Positions 26,331-41,200 are shown, counted from the first letter of the stretch. The stretch: DNA of 64,000 nt from Cruorifilaria tuberocauda (GCA_013365365.1 JABVXU010000171.1:42565-106564); one strand, 5' to 3'. Program-made: numbers and translations. The notes: a model not told the origin generated them from the letters alone.

Positions 26331-26761
26331 GTTTAACTTGTACTTTGAACACAATCAAAATAAACCTTATCAAAAGAATCGTTTTCGGTAATTTTTTGCA
26401 AGGCATTGGAATAATTTTGATATGGAGTATCACTAAAATTCTGATTATATATGCTTAAATGATTGTGATTGATTTCTGATTATATGCTTAATGATCAATC
26501 AAGAATGATTGATCGTTTATTTAATAGAGATATTTTTTAGTTTTTAAAATTTTTAGTTTGAAAATTTTTTTCCGATTTTTTAAACGTAAAATTTGTTCAC
26601 TTCATTTTCATTTAATCTTTTGAAATTCAGTCCATTCAACTCATTTGAAATCGGATTACTGTTTAACCTGTATTTTGAAATAATCGAAGCAAACCTTATC
26701 AAAAGAATCGTTTCCGGTGATTTTTATTGGAACGATTTTGATGTGGAATATCAGTAAAATT
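26331..26761. repeat. Imperfect direct repeat, two copies of about 100 bp
   Basis: 26331-26440 and 26661-26761 both begin GTTTAAC(C/T)TGTA(C/T)TTTGAA and share the block ACCTTATCAAAAGAATCG and the end TATCA(C/G)TAAAATT; the copies start 330 bp apart. Confidence 0.7.
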
Positions 26762-29700
26762 AAGTCATTTTATTCTAATTTTTTTCACTTTTATTAAGTT
26801 TTGGTTAATTAAGAAAGAAATAAACACTTACATTTGATTTAGTGTTTATAAAAATTGTTTTGATGAAAGAATGTTCAACATGTTTGAATTAAATATTTAA
26901 ATTTCCAATATATTTATATTTTATATTTGTCTCAAATATATTTCAAATTTCAATATATACATTTCAATGATAGATTTCTCTTTTCAAATATAATATATTT
27001 TCAACAATAATGATAATGATTTATAATATATTTAAATTATTTATGAAATTATTTGAGATTATAGACTATGTAATTTCTATATTTATTATAATTTCATTTA
27101 GACATTATCCCATTTTAGTTATTAATTTTTTTCGGAATACATTACTTTAACCTCTACTTTTTCAAAGAATATTTACTAATAATAATAATCACACCCCTTA
27201 CTCTTTTTAATGTGACAAGTATTGTTTTTAATTAACATAACAAATCCAGCTGTTGCTATTTGTCCTTTTTAATTAATGATGCTTAAGAATGATGAACTAA
27301 TTAATGATACTTAAGAATTGGTAATACTTTTTTATAATAATTCATAATTAATAATACATGCCACATTACAATTTCATTCCACCTTTTCTAACGCGTAATA
27401 GTGACGCATACAATGACGTATGGATAATCATTGTATACGTTGTTGGTCTGTATTCGTATACTTTTCCTCCTTTTTCTTTTCTCTTTTCTTCATTTATTGA
27501 GATTTCTTGTTAAATGATCAATGAGTTAACATTAAGCTTGCAGCTGTCAGTTGCTTAGAAAATATACTTTTAAACTGTTGAACTTATTATTTGTTAGTCT
27601 TTCGTCTCTGTATTTAATTATCTAATAAAATTATCAGATGTGAATTTTCATTCATTCTAATTTTGCTGAAATGGAAAAATAAGCTTAACGATTAATGACA
27701 AATATTTAAATTAATCAGTTTCATAATTTGACATTTTGAAGTTGAATGGTTCAAATATTGAAAATAAAAGTAATCCTTATAATATAATTTTTATAAATAT
27801 TATTCTATTCTTGAAGTGTATTTAGACTTTACCCATCCATATCAGATTGAAATTCCAATCTTTTCTGTTTTAGAGTTATAATTTAATGATAATTCTTGAG
27901 TAAATGTCGTTCAGAATTCACGTTGCATTTTCATCAAACGTCAATGAATACTATCATTTGCGATTTCTTGATCATAATGAGTACAAAATTCTATTTGCAA
28001 TAAACATTTTAGAATGTCTTCTCGAATTTCAAATTTGATGGCGTCAAAATCTTCACGAAACTACAATTTCATTCAAACAACCAATGGTTAGCTTTCATTT
28101 TCTTAATGAATTTACCTTTTATGCCTGTATAAATCCTAATATTATCCAATTAAATTCCCTTTTAAATTCATTTCTTATCATGAAAAGCTATTGTATTTTC
28201 TGTTTTTTTCCTGGCATTTTCTTTAGAACTAATTTTTTTTCTTATCTCATTCTTCCAAAATTTGTAGGATAAAAAAAAAACAATAATCAGAATAATCTTT
28301 AGCTAAACAAATTTCCAAATTATTTTCAAGGAGAGAAATGGAACGAAAAACTTCCTATTTACACATTTTCTTATCATGAAAAGGACGAATTTATGATTTA
28401 TGTTATCAATTATTGAAAATTACTGTACTAACTTTTCCGCATGTCATAAAACCCTACAACAAAAATGTTTGCATATAAGTAACATTTTGTGTTACGTCTA
28501 TCTAAAGAATTATTATTTATAGCATAAAGGTAAACAAATTCCAAAGTTTCTTTCCTTCTCTAATAAAAACAGCTTTAATTTTGAACATTGTTCAAAGATT
28601 ACTGATAAATTTTGCCTTTCGTTGATAATTTGCAATTTGATAACTTCTATTTTGAAAGAATTTTCCGCAAAACCTTTATTATTTAACTGTGGAAATGACA
28701 AATTTTTTCTTTAAAGAAATTTGCAACATAGATAAGATTTTAAATGTTTCAAAATTTTTATTACACTAATGGTGTATGTGCTTAATTGTTTAATTACTTC
28801 ATATTTCATATTCATAGATATGAGTGGGAAACGGAAATATAATTTCTTATCTAAAAATGAAAATAAATATTAAGTATCAAAGCTAATTTCTTTTTTTTTC
28901 TAAATATTACAAGTCAAGAAATCAGCGTTATTTTATTACTAACAATACAATATAATTTTTGATCGAATTTGAATTTCAAAGTTTCTCTCCTCCGATTTTA
29001 TTGCTTCCTATATTCTTATGTATTGACTGATTGAGAATTTATTGCAGTGTGAAATCATAGAATGATGAAGCTTGCTAAATTATCTTATCATATAAAATTT
29101 TAATGATATATTTATATTGCATTAAAAAAGATGGCACAGTACTAATATTCAGTAACATTTTGTAAATTTTGATATAATTACTTGATAAGATTTTCTAAAT
29201 TATCCCTATTTCAAAAAGTGGAATAATATTTGCTAATAGTATCGTTACGGAATGAAATTCTCAAAAATTGGATAAATTACCATGGAAACCTGCTTTCCAT
29301 ATTAATTTAATATTGAAAGGATTTTTTCCTAAATATTCATCGTTGCTATAACATTCCTTAGCTACTTTATTCTTGGCTAATAATATAACACAACTTTGCT
29401 CAGACATCTTAAATCTTTCCAGCATTCTATCAGCTGTTTATAACTTATCATGTAATCAGTTGTTTGCTTTTTTTCCTTCAATTTCCTCCTTCTTAATAAT
29501 TTCATTTTAAACCTCGATTAATATTCATAATTGATGATAAAAATTAATAGTTCCATTGATAGCAAAAACTATTTTTTGCTTTGTTCCTTTTATTTCCTAT
29601 GTTCAAAATATATTATTTAACTCAAAAGATTACAATTATAATAATTATGTAGTTATAACTGTAACTGTAGAAAAAAACACAGCATTTATCTTATATTCCA

Positions 29701-30342
29701 TTTATTATTGTATTTATTATTATGATAATTTTGGAATCAAATTGTTCCAATTGTTCAAAATTAAAAATTAGTAGAAAAATTTATAACTTTAATCATTGAT
29801 TTACGAAATTTCAGCAAAAAAAAGATCATAAAAAACTCGAAACAGAAATCGTTGCAGCAATCGAATAACGGTGTAAACAATTTTTGAGCAAAGATTGTAT
29901 CATTTAAATGCAAACAATTTCATGAGAAGAATGTGAACCTTCCTGAAAGCAAAAGTTACACTTCCAATGACATTACAGCTAACTTTTTTTTTCATGACGA
30001 ATTCTACAAAAAACAATCATATAAATTGATCCATTCTTCTACAGTTACTTCACAATTAGTTTCATGTTTTATTTAAAATCATCCTGCTACCCGATTATTT
30101 ATGATATTACTCGTTTATCTTTTTCTTATCACTAAAAATTATACTGATAATCTGAAGAATTGCGACTGAAAAATTAGACCTGGAAGTTAAAAAATATACG
30201 AATTTAAACTTATTTAAATAATCGATAATATTTTATATTTCAATTATCATAAAAAATTCTTTCAAATAATAAAGTTAACTGATTAAATATAAGTTGTTTC
30301 TTTTCTCTGGCATTAAAAATTTATATTGCTAGGAATTGAAAA

Positions 30343-30343
30343 A

Positions 30344-30375
<32 letters not shown>

Positions 30376-30394
30376 AGAGGGAGAGAGAGAGAGT
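30343..30394. repeat. GA-rich tract
   Basis: About 50 bases of GA repeats interrupted by GGGA, in non-coding DNA. Confidence 0.9.
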
Positions 30395-31136
30395 GGATGA
30401 AAATTAACAAAATGCTTCTCAAATTAATTTTCTTAAATTTCTATATTTCATCTACTGTACCGGCTAAATACTTCCATCTCCAATTCCTGATTACTTTTCT
30501 TAATTTTCGATTAATTTTCTTATTTCGTCTCAATTATACTATCTAATTGTGTGTTTAACATTTCATTCTCTAACTACATGGAGTGCTGAATGATCCATTC
30601 AATCATTTTTCTCAAGAATAGAAAGTTAACTGTGGAAGGAATGATTCAGAAGAATTAGTTTGATAAATGTTATTGGAAATGAAAAGGGAGGAATTCCGTT
30701 TCGCAAACGACATTCGAGATTCAACCGAGAAAAATTTGACAGATAATTTATTTTTGAATGAAGAGTATCTATTTTGCTGTTTACGTAGTTATGAAATGAT
30801 CGATTAAAGTGTAATCAGCATTTATGCAACGAAAAATTTAAAGATTTATTTTCGCTAAATTATTGACGAAAATTTATTTAAATTTGAAAGTTATAAAAGT
30901 CAAATTAGTCCCAAAAAATGTAAATTTGAAATTGAATTTTAATATTTCTTATCTTGCAAATATAATTTGTCTCGAAAAATCTATTTTACATTAATATTCC
31001 AAAAATCATAACCTTTGACCTTATTCGAAACGGCGCCACTTTTAGCTGATATTTACCGCTGAACTTACAGAATGCAAAATTCGTGCATACGGTAGTAGGA
31101 GTAGGGGGAATTTTTTTAATTTGTTTTTGTGCAAAT

Positions 31137-31165
31137 ATTGATCAAGCATTTAATGCTTGATCAAT
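31137..31165. promoter_or_regulatory. Perfect 14-bp-arm palindrome upstream of Ttd14
   Basis: ATTGATCAAGCATT, one T, then its exact reverse complement. It lies 336 bp before the Ttd14 start. It contains TTGATCAA-like halves (TGATCA), which could bind a dimeric factor; no function is shown. Confidence 0.6.
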
Positions 31166-31500
31166 TTTCCCTTTCCTGTTTTATTGGGATCATCAAAGGG
31201 TTTCGTGGTTGGCGCTAATTTCAAATACCAGTTTCAAATACTTTCGATATCTCATCATAACAGTAGGTTACAGTTAAGCGTTATCAATTGCGCAATCGAT
31301 TATAATAGCATGCGTGCGTACGCCTCAGTATGAGGTATAAGGTATATATATAGTATGAAGTATATCTATTTTGTATCTGTTGACATTAAAATGTATACAG
31401 TACCTTTTGTTTCATTACAGTTTGCTGTAATCCACTCTCGTACAGTACCGTGATAACTCAGACATTACCAACGGTTTGCATCCGAAACGGGAAATTCCGA

Positions 31501-34500
31501 ATGGTTGAACCGGATCCAGTTGTTGCCAAACGTCGTATCTATAAAATTGTTCTTACTGGTGGTCCATGTGGTGGAAAAACCACAGGACAAGTGAGAAATC
31601 TAACTTTTACTTTGTAGCTATTGCTATGATTTGAAAAGTTTAGAATTATTGGATCGTTCTAAAGTCGTTGATTACTTCAGAAATAAAAAAGCACACAATT
31701 TACCCAATTTGATATATTGATTCGATCATTTAAAAGCAGAAAAGAACATGTGTCTATTTGTTTTTTCAATCTGAGTGGGAATGCTTTATTGTAAGCTTTT
31801 CATCAATAATTTACTTCTCCATTATTAATATTATCCTCCAAATAACTCTTGATTCTTATTATGTTGTGCGTTTTAGGAGCGCCTTCGAACATTTTTCGAA
31901 GAAATTGGATGGAAAGTATATACTGTACCGGAAACAGCTAATATATTACTTGGTGGTGGCGTGAAATTTTCTGAGTTGTCAAAGGAACAAACCTACAAAT
32001 TTCAGAAGGATATGTTATTAACTTTGCTGAGACTTGAAACGGTAAGAATTTATTTTTTATTGTAAATTTATCGTGCATTAGCAAATTACTGCCAATTTAC
32101 TAACGGTTATACCAGTTATTTTCGGTTAGAAAAAACAAACGCACCTACTGTTATGAATGTAAAAATAGTTTCACAATAGATTGAAACGCTTATAGTTGTT
32201 AAAAATCGTAATGCAACTTCACGTTTTTTATTGTAGATTTTACATTATTCTTCATTAAATACAAAATACATTGATCAATAAAATGATGAATAATTAGAGT
32301 TTGCGAACAATTCGATTATATATAAATTATTTAGAAAAGAAAAAATCAGTTCACTGTTTTACTCTGCTTTAACATTTCGAATTTTTCCTGGTAAACACTA
32401 AGAAATCGCAGTAACTGTACTAACGAAGTATTTTTTCTAAGTGATTTCTGTAGTGGTGGTTGAAAAAATTGGCAGGTTTTCTTCAATCAAGCCAATGCAT
32501 CAAATGCTGAACGTATCTTGATCATATGTGATCGTGGAGCCATGGATCCATCAGCATACATCGACAAGAAATCTTGGAATCAAATATTAAAGGAAGTAAA
32601 TTTGGATCAATTCAGTCTACGAGAAGATAGATACGATCAAGTAAATTTTTTTAATTCTGTTTTAAATGTTTCAGCTATCATTTATTAGCTTAGAAAAGTT
32701 GTTACTAGAATTTCTGAAAAAATTATATGAAAGATTATGTGATTTTTTCCCAAAACTGCGATACAGAAATATAATTACAAAATGCAGTTTAGAATGTTCA
32801 AACAATAACTTAGTAACTTATATTACCGTATCATCGTTTTTCCCACAAAGTCGATGCTGTAATTCTTGAAACTAATTTATTCTTGGAAAAATTGATACCT
32901 GTAAATTTCGCTTATTAATGCATATTGAATGAAAGTGATTGGGATAGTATTTCGAGATCACGTTCTAAGACTGAAATTCTTAAATTAAAATAATTCGTTG
33001 ATTTAAACACTGATTCTACGCACTTTATAATATTTCAAACAGTTTTTTATTTTAATTATTGGAGACATTGATTTGCAGATTTTGCATATGACAACAGCAG
33101 CAGATGGTGCTGAAGAATACTATACTATAGCAAATAGTAATGTAAGAATGGAAACGGCTGAGAAAGCTATAGAATTAGATCGACTTACCCGAGATGTAAA
33201 CAACCTTTTTTGATTTAATATCAACATATTTGTTATTCCAGGACTTATTTATTTTTGCAAAATGTCTACGACTCCAAAATTATTACTGAATCTCTATTCA
33301 AGGATGTGTTCTCTGAATGTTTCAGTCTCTCTTAATTTTGTTTTCAATATATAAAGATAAAGGAGTCTTAAGCCGTATAAAAATGAGTAATAATACCTAC
33401 TTTTTTGAACTTAATAAACTACGTATATGAAATGATGAATGTTTTGAAGAAGAAAGTTATGGAAAGAAGCAGTAACATCCATGTGGTGACTTAATATTCT
33501 AATTAAATTAGCTTCAATCAAAATTTATTGCTGAAAATATGTACTAAACGCAGAGATTGTTTTTATCAGGCTTGGCTTGGGCATCCACGCGTTGATGTAA
33601 TCGAAAACGTCGGGTGCAAATCATTTGACGATAAAATATTGAAACTAATTGCTGCCATATGCAATCGAATGGGTCTTCCTACTCAAGATCGATTGGCCTT
33701 CAATAGCAAGTAACTTTTTATGATTTAAGATTACTGACATTTCAAACAGAAGTTAGATTAAATACTACAATGAAACTATTCATGTCATGAGCTTGTTTTG
33801 GAAAGTCACATATAGATGAAGTAACTTTATCATTTTCTGCTATTAGATGAAAGAGCCTAAATTGAAAGAGAATGTTCCTACCTCACAATTAAAAAGAGAA
33901 ATAGAAATATATGGAACATAGCGACTTTTTTATTTTCTACAATAAAGGAAAGCATGAGAATTAAATGAAGATTTGATAAATTTGCTAGTTATAACTGCAC
34001 TGCAAAAAGTATTTTGTAGGAAAAGAAAGTGGCTTGTTGCATCAATTGATGAAAAGCGTTTTCCACGTTGCGAGGTGTTCCTTGTACGACACAATTACTT
34101 GTGTACCGAAGACCAAAATGTTCAGGTTGAACTTTATTCTCATTATATAGTTTGTGGAGAATCTTATTTACATGATTCTAATGTTGTCCCCAACAACATA
34201 ATTTCAGAAGAGAGAAGGATAATCTGTTCTTTATTTTAATCTTTACTGTGAAACTCCTCCAGAGTGTGATGTCCAGTAAACGTTTACTTCCTTAAGATAA
34301 GTAAAAATTAATTAGTAGCAAGTCGTAGTTAAGGTTCGACTACGTTCACGAAGTCAGCATGGACGTACAACATATGCTATAACAACTCGACATTTTGTTG
34401 GTCCAGAGCCAGTAGAAACTCGCATGCAGCTAAACTACCGAGAATATATCAATTATATTAAAATGGAAGATCGTTCGAGAGCACCAATCAATAAGGAACG

Positions 34501-35095
34501 GAGATGTTTCGTGTACGGCAAACAGGCATGTTCTTGTTTTTTGCTTTATTTTAATTTTCCATTTTTTTAAAATTAAATGTCATATAGTCTTCGTTGAGAA
34601 TTCCACTGCACATAAAAGATTCTAGAAATCAACATCAACAAGCACTTTACTGAATAAATCAAAAAATAAATTGTAAACTAAATTTTATTTGGTTTCATGT
34701 TCCTACTGAAAAATTTCTTTTATTTGAACTCTTCAAATAAAGTTTCAAATATTTTTTGAACATAGACATACTTTCTGCAGACAGAATTACTACATTCGGA
34801 ATTAAAACTTGAAGTATATGTTCTTTAAGAAGTCCGTTTATTTACTTAATTAACCTTACCAAATATGTGTCTATACGATTTCCAGTACTATCATTTGGAT
34901 ACATATACTTCACCATTACCACCATCATGTGAGGGAAAACCGTTAATGTTGCTGGAAACATACACGACAGCTCCAGTTGGTGATACAAGTGAACCACTAT
35001 TACCTGACTTCATGACTATTTCAAAAGAAGTTACAGGTGATGAAGCATACAGCATGTATACAATTGCAAATCTAAAGATGACCAAGAAAAGCTAA
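31501..35095 (+). CDS. Ttd14: Ttd14-like GTP-binding protein
   Basis: Eight exons in phase: 31501-31590, 31877-32041, 32476-32640, 33079-33195, 33570-33709, 34020-34125, 34334-34525, 34886-35095; 394 aa. In Drosophila TRPL translocation defect 14 binds GTP and phosphatidylinositol 3-phosphate and is needed for trafficking of the TRPL channel. The N-terminal AAA_28-type P-loop fold shows Walker [13 protein letters not shown] (about 18-29) and a probable Walker [16 protein letters not shown] (about 100-114). The second half ([20 protein letters not shown] ... TYAITTRHF ... REYINY ... [13 protein letters not shown]) has the beta-rich look of the CYTH-like C-terminal region. Full length for the family. 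Intron 7 uses a GC donor. The ATG is about 80 nt behind an acceptor (TTTCATTACAG). Confidence 0.85.
34524..34529 (+). other. GC donor splice site of a GC-AG intron
   Basis: Exon 7 of Ttd14 ends ...AAACAG and the intron starts GCATGT; the partner acceptor is TTTCCAG at 34879-34885. No in-frame GT donor gives the family's [13 protein letters not shown] junction. Confidence 0.75.
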
Positions 35096-38000
35096 TACTT
35101 TATTGCTTGTTTTATCCTTTGAAAATTATTCTGCATTACCAGTCTTCATTCTCTGTCAGTATCAACAATTTTAGAGTTATTGTAACCGTAACCTATTATT
35201 GTATAGCCGGAGTTCTTTTAAATTATATATGTCTTTTGATTTATGTCAAAGAAATTATGGTTTAGAAAAGATGCGGAGAAGACTGTACCTTTAATTTTTG
35301 TTGCTTTCCTTATAAATAATTTTCTCGCCTAGAGAATGGTATTGTCAATAACAGGACATGATAAAATGATTCGTTTTCTTGCATAGTTTATTGGAATGAA
35401 GTAATTGTTTTTACCATTTCAAAGCGCAAAGAGCCAAGTATTTAAACTTCAAAATTTTCAGATGTTTTCTCAAGTTTCTATTGTTATCAAGCTCTTTCGC
35501 TTTACTCTATCTACGAAGTTTGGTTTTCAAGATGGTTTTCAAATATTTTCATATTTAAATTAATTTTGAAATCTGAACTGCATTGTTATTTTAAGGAAGA
35601 GGTACTGGTAGAGTGGCTATAAGTCAGTTTATAAACTTGAATTTCATGACGAAGTCTAGCATCACCTTTATAGCTGAACGTATCAGACAATGGCCATTCT
35701 ATCATTTGGAATGCTGTTTAATGAATTTTATTTTATTGATGAGATTTGAAAAATAATTAGCATCGAAGATTTCTGAAATCTCGTGAATTTATGTAGTTAA
35801 CTACTATTGGTGGAAACGGATCGAATCATTTTTTTTAATCGCTTTAAAATGAGTCAAAATTAGTCAGCAGTATTATTTGTTAACTGTTGGAAAATTAAGA
35901 TGAAATGTAATGCAGAACCAATAATAATTGTTCAAACATGTATTCCATTATATTTTTATATATAGTTTTATTTATATTTTAATTTACTGGAATTTCAAAA
36001 CTATATTTCTTAGGTCTGCATATCTTGGAAATGTTTTCCATGGTTGTTTTAATATATTGAAATTTGACATCTATATTTCTGAAATTTATGTTTCTTCGAG
36101 CGTTTGCCACTATTCTTCAGCTTTGTCCTACTGATTGTTACTCTTTTAACATCCATGTTGCTAATTCGCAAATTGGGTTTAAATCTTTTATCAAAAATTA
36201 TCAACATTCTGTGAAGAAGGAAATACAGCTAAAGCCAGAATTCCTTTATAATAATTGGAAACAAAAAGTTGCTGTACTTATTATCGGAGCATGACAATTT
36301 AATGAAAACGAAGTTAGTCATTCTCTTCTTTTCTCTTTTGATTAAAAACGATTAACAAATTAGTACGTTGATTATTACGGGAATTTTTAAAGTTATTCAA
36401 GTGTTGGTATTATAAAGTTGACAAAAGTCGAGAAGTATACTTCATTTTATTACGCAGTTGTTTTATAGATATTTAACGAATTGTTGGAAACAATGGGTCA
36501 TATTTTAAGTAATTTGAAGCAAGCTTAAAAGGTCGTGAATATACTGAAATCAGATAACTTGTTTTCGATGACTAATTCGACCGGAAATGAATGAGTACGA
36601 CTATCAATAAAAGTTAACATGTAAAAAAAGTGCTAATGCAAGAGCTATCTTGTATTTCTAAAAATTCTTGTACATAACCTCTTCCACTATAATGAGGAAT
36701 TACTTTTTCTATAGGCAACAATAATGAGCAATCAAAAAAACTTTGAACTACTAAAACTCGATTAATCCAAAAAAGAATTATCAGTGATAAAAAATGATTG
36801 AATTAATAAATGATGACTGTTGAACTTTAAAATTTTGTAACTGGCTTATAGATTATTAAAATACTTCGAAAATATATGCTAATTAATGAAGTTTTCTAAT
36901 ATATTTACCAGTTATTGTCCTCAAAATTGTTTTTCGTTTGCTTTTCGATAAATTTAACAAATTATCTCAAATCTATCTAATATTATGGTTTTTAAAATTA
37001 GTGAAGATATGATTTCCTATGGAGTATTTATTTTGCAATTACCATTTTTTATATTTAATTTTATCATATCAAATTAGCAGCAATATAATAGTTTGGTCAA
37101 TTCATAATTGAATCAATCGCTTTATTTTCTACCAAAATTGGTACTGATACAATTATAATTGATATGATAAAATTGTGATAATCTCATAATAGGAGTGAAA
37201 TTTGAATAATCATTAAATTACAACGAAATATGTTCTAGTTATGCTTATATGTCTTTACAAATGTTTGATATGTCAAATTTCTGTTAATACAAAGATCTTG
37301 TAAGAATAATGCAATGATTTGATAACAGTATTGTATAGTATACTAATTATATTAAAATTGCAATTATTATTTTGCATGAGAAAATAATGATTCGACAGGT
37401 TCAAGTAATTTCCTATCGTTTTTAGGCTGAAATTAGTTGAAATGATAAAAGTATCAACCTTGTATGAATATCTAATTAACGGTATAGTGGAGGAAGAATT
37501 AACCGGAATCCGTGGCAGATAATAAGTTCGACAGAAATTCAAATAGTTGAAATACTCAAATCACATAATAATTTATATCTAAGTACTTTCATTGTTTTGC
37601 TGAACCTTTGTATACGAATTAAGAGAGATTTTTCATGCAAGTTGATTCAGTAGTTGTAATTGAGTAAACATTGTCCATTAAAAGTTTCAAAATTTCGAAA
37701 TGATTTTTTAAAACAGTATTATATAGTAACATGTTTGCTGCATTATTAATATTAGCCAGATCGTCCGAATATTTATATGATATACCATATACAATTATTG
37801 CATATATTGTAATTTTAGAGAACAAAGAAGTTTCTTATAAATTATTCACCTAAACGATATCACTATTATTTTGAATTATCTTTAAAAGGTCTAAACTGTT
37901 TTCTTCACAAAATCACATTAACTTATGAATTGGAAATTTATCACGAGAGATTTTCACCATATTTAATTATTATCAGCTAATTTTTTAATTTTTGTTTTCA

Positions 38001-38261
38001 AAAATGTGGTTCATGTTTTTTTCAGGTAATAACAATATTTGTCTGTATGAAAGAAAAAGAAACAAACAAAGAGAATTTCCTTTCAAGAACAAAGCAATAA
38101 AAATTTTTTGATAACAGCAATTTAGATTACATAACCAATTGACAATGAAGAAATAAATATAGATAAAACAACTTACAATGAAAAAATAAATACACATAAT
38201 CAAAAAAGATCGAATGAATAAGACTAAACAAATACAAATATTATTATGTAACTTGAAAAAT
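35096..38261. other. Convergent intergenic region
   Basis: 3.2 kb between the 3' ends of Ttd14 (plus) and the myosin gene (minus). Short open frames on both strands lack splice support. A 19-20-bp inverted repeat lies at 37056-37076.. and 37056-37074 +100 (arms 37057-37076 and 37156-37174). Nothing else seen. Confidence 0.45.
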
Positions 38262-41200
38262 TCATAATTCCTTAACATAGTTTCCTGGAAATAGACCCGT
38301 TCGATTCTGTATTCTGCCCTGCCACCAACCAGAAGAATCTGAAAATATAATCATAACAATTAGGCATATAAATGTAATTAACTGCAGCAGTGATAAACTG
38401 ATAAAATTTAAAGAATTCAGAAAACCTGCTAAAAAGTCTGTTTGAAGAAAAATCTAACAAAAGAAATTAATTTTAAATCGAAAAATTTTATAATTTAAAA
38501 ACAAAAATAAAAAACAAGAACTGTATATTGATATTTCACTTTGCAGACTAATTAATTTTCGAAAATATGATTATCTGAATAATGAAATATCTAAGATTAG
38601 AAAATACCGGTACAAAAAAATTTTTCATATTTTCATGGATTTAAATTAATAAATTAAAATTTTGATGTAAAAACTGACCTTTATTTACAAGTTCAAATTT
38701 ATCACCAGCAATAAATGACAGTTCATCGGTATCTTGAGCTTCGTACGGATACAAAGCTTCAACAAGGGGAAGCGGTTTCGGTTTCAGTGGTGGCCTAGGT
38801 TTCTCGTAGTGTCGCACAGCATTCTGCAAGTATTCTTCAGTATATATCAATAATTTGTTACCATAAGGTTTTAATTCTTATCCGCACGAAATATAAAACA
38901 ATTGGAAGCATAAGAACTTACCTGTGCACGAGTAATTCCACAATTTTTATTAATATTCGTATTGTTATTATTTATTATTGGATAGACACGATTTGACATA
39001 TTTACGTATTGTGATGACGAAGGTGTCTGATATGCAGTGAGGGTAGTGTTACGTTTTTCATAATGCTGTTTCACTACGCTTTTATCATTCGGTCCTGAAA
39101 TTTTATGAGCTAATTCATTTATTTATTTTGTAAAATTCAATTTATTAAATATTAATAGTGCAATTTAACAAATTCAATCAATTTTTTTAATTAACTAATT
39201 AGTAATGAAAAGATGAAGAGATAGATGGCTTTCAATAAAAAAGGAAAGATAAAAATTTTACAATTCAATTAGCGAAGATATAATTGATAATTTTTATGAC
39301 TAAAATTATGAATTTGGGATTATCATGTCAGTTGTTCTACCAAATAAATGATGATCCATTAGGTAATAGTAAAAAGCATACTTGTGCTGCTAGATAATCC
39401 TGGTCCAACAGAAACGAATAAAATTTTCCCTTTTGGAAACAACTGTGTGCTATCTGATCCATTATCATTTTTCGAAAACTTAACAGTTCGAGAACCAAAT
39501 CGACCACCAAATCGAGTTTTCTTTAGTATAATTTGATGAGATGTATTGAAATTTAAGGGTAAAATTTGTCCACTTGCCATATCATGATACCGTTTACTAC
39601 AATAATAATGATTATATATTTTGAAAGTTTATTACAATAACAGACAAATCGCTTTCCACAAAATCTAAATTATCGAAAGTAATAAATAATTCTTCTAATG
39701 ATTGATTAAATATATAAAATTTACTTGATAGCATTTATAAGTTCTGTTTTCAACGGTGTCTCCAGAAGTGATGTATAAGAATCATGGACATTGAGAATAA
39801 TAAAATTATCTTGGTATGGACTTAATCCAATGTTGGCTATATCATTGTAACCAAGTTGTCTTTTTATAATCTGGAAGAAGAAAAAGCAACGGTTGCATGA
39901 TAATTAGGATCTATTGAATTAATAGAAATGATATCATGTAGGGAACGAACAATGATAAAATTCACCTCAATAATTTTCCCTTTATTTGGTCCTTTTTTTT
40001 CTACTTCTCTACCGATAAGAACAATTTTGTTCGTTGTTATAAGAAAATCAAGTTTTGAAACCTGAAAAATGTCATGAAAAAGATATCTGAAAAAAAAAGG
40101 AAGGATTAAACATCGCCAATTTCTCGAAAATAACTTTCCTAATAAACTGCAGATTATTTATAGACCAAATTATTGGAACAATTAATCTACTCGTTTCATA
40201 TCTTCTAATTGTCATTCATTAAAAACGAAATTTAAATACGCAAACTTAGAATGTTTTCTGAGATTTGATAATATTTATGCAAATTTTACTTTTTTGATCA
40301 AATTCATTTATTGATCAAAAACAGACACCAAACTAAAAAATACCAAAATAGAATTAAATAACATTTAACCAACTTTAAATCTTCGATCGTATTTATTAAC
40401 TGTAGCAGCGAAAACAATGCGCTCTTTTCTACCAGCCAATGCTTGTAAAGCGGGATGATATTCGAGACCAATGTAATCACCAACAAAATTACGATTTATC
40501 GAAGATCGTCTTCGTTCTTTTTTATTCAAGAATAAGTTGTACGCATCTTTCTAAAATGAATTCATCTTCCTTTAATAAATGAAACACCATGGGAGTATTA
40601 GAAGCTATCCATTTTGATCTCGTCGGATCCTGGTCTAACTGTCCATGAAATGCTTCAGATTAAAATTTTAAACGTAAAACTTCATTCAAATATTAAATTA
40701 TGATTAATTCTAACCAAAGTACAATTCTCGATACATTATTTTTATTAATCATATTGATATTATTGTCAAGATCGAAAATGATAAACGGAAACTAAGAATT
40801 CTAATAAAAAAATTTTATCTTTTCTGTTAACTGAATTATACTTTTCTTTATCGCTAATATTTTCAGCAAATAGCCAAATGAAAAGTTACCTTTAATTTAG
40901 CATATCGTTTTTGAGCGGTGAATTTCTTAAATGCTTTTTGAATTACACGTGCGTAGCTATCATACTTCCTTTCACGCATTTCTTCCAAAAGGAAAAGCTA
41001 TATTAATACAAAATAGATAAGAAATATGAAGTATGAAGTTTTCATGCAAATCATAGTTTAAAAATATGCAAGAGTGAATTAAATTAGCAATAATTAAACA
41101 CATAATATATAGATAAATTAGTAATTATTTCAAAGAACAATAATAACGAACCGATTCCGGATTTTTGATGAAAATTTTTGTTCTACCCATTTGATATTGA

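Larger units (their letters stand above)
24620..31500. other. Gene-poor AT-rich stretch
   Basis: No exon chain was found in 6.9 kb. The first part will include the cyclin C 3' UTR. Recognisable structure is limited to an imperfect 100-bp duplication (26331-26761), a GA-rich tract (30343-30394) and a palindrome at 31137-31165 shortly before the Ttd14 gene. Confidence 0.5.

Noticed and set aside
35928..36294. Overlapping plus-strand open frames between Ttd14 and the myosin gene
   Set aside because: Phe/Ile/Tyr-rich composition expected of A/T-rich non-coding DNA; no acceptors or donors arrange them into a gene.
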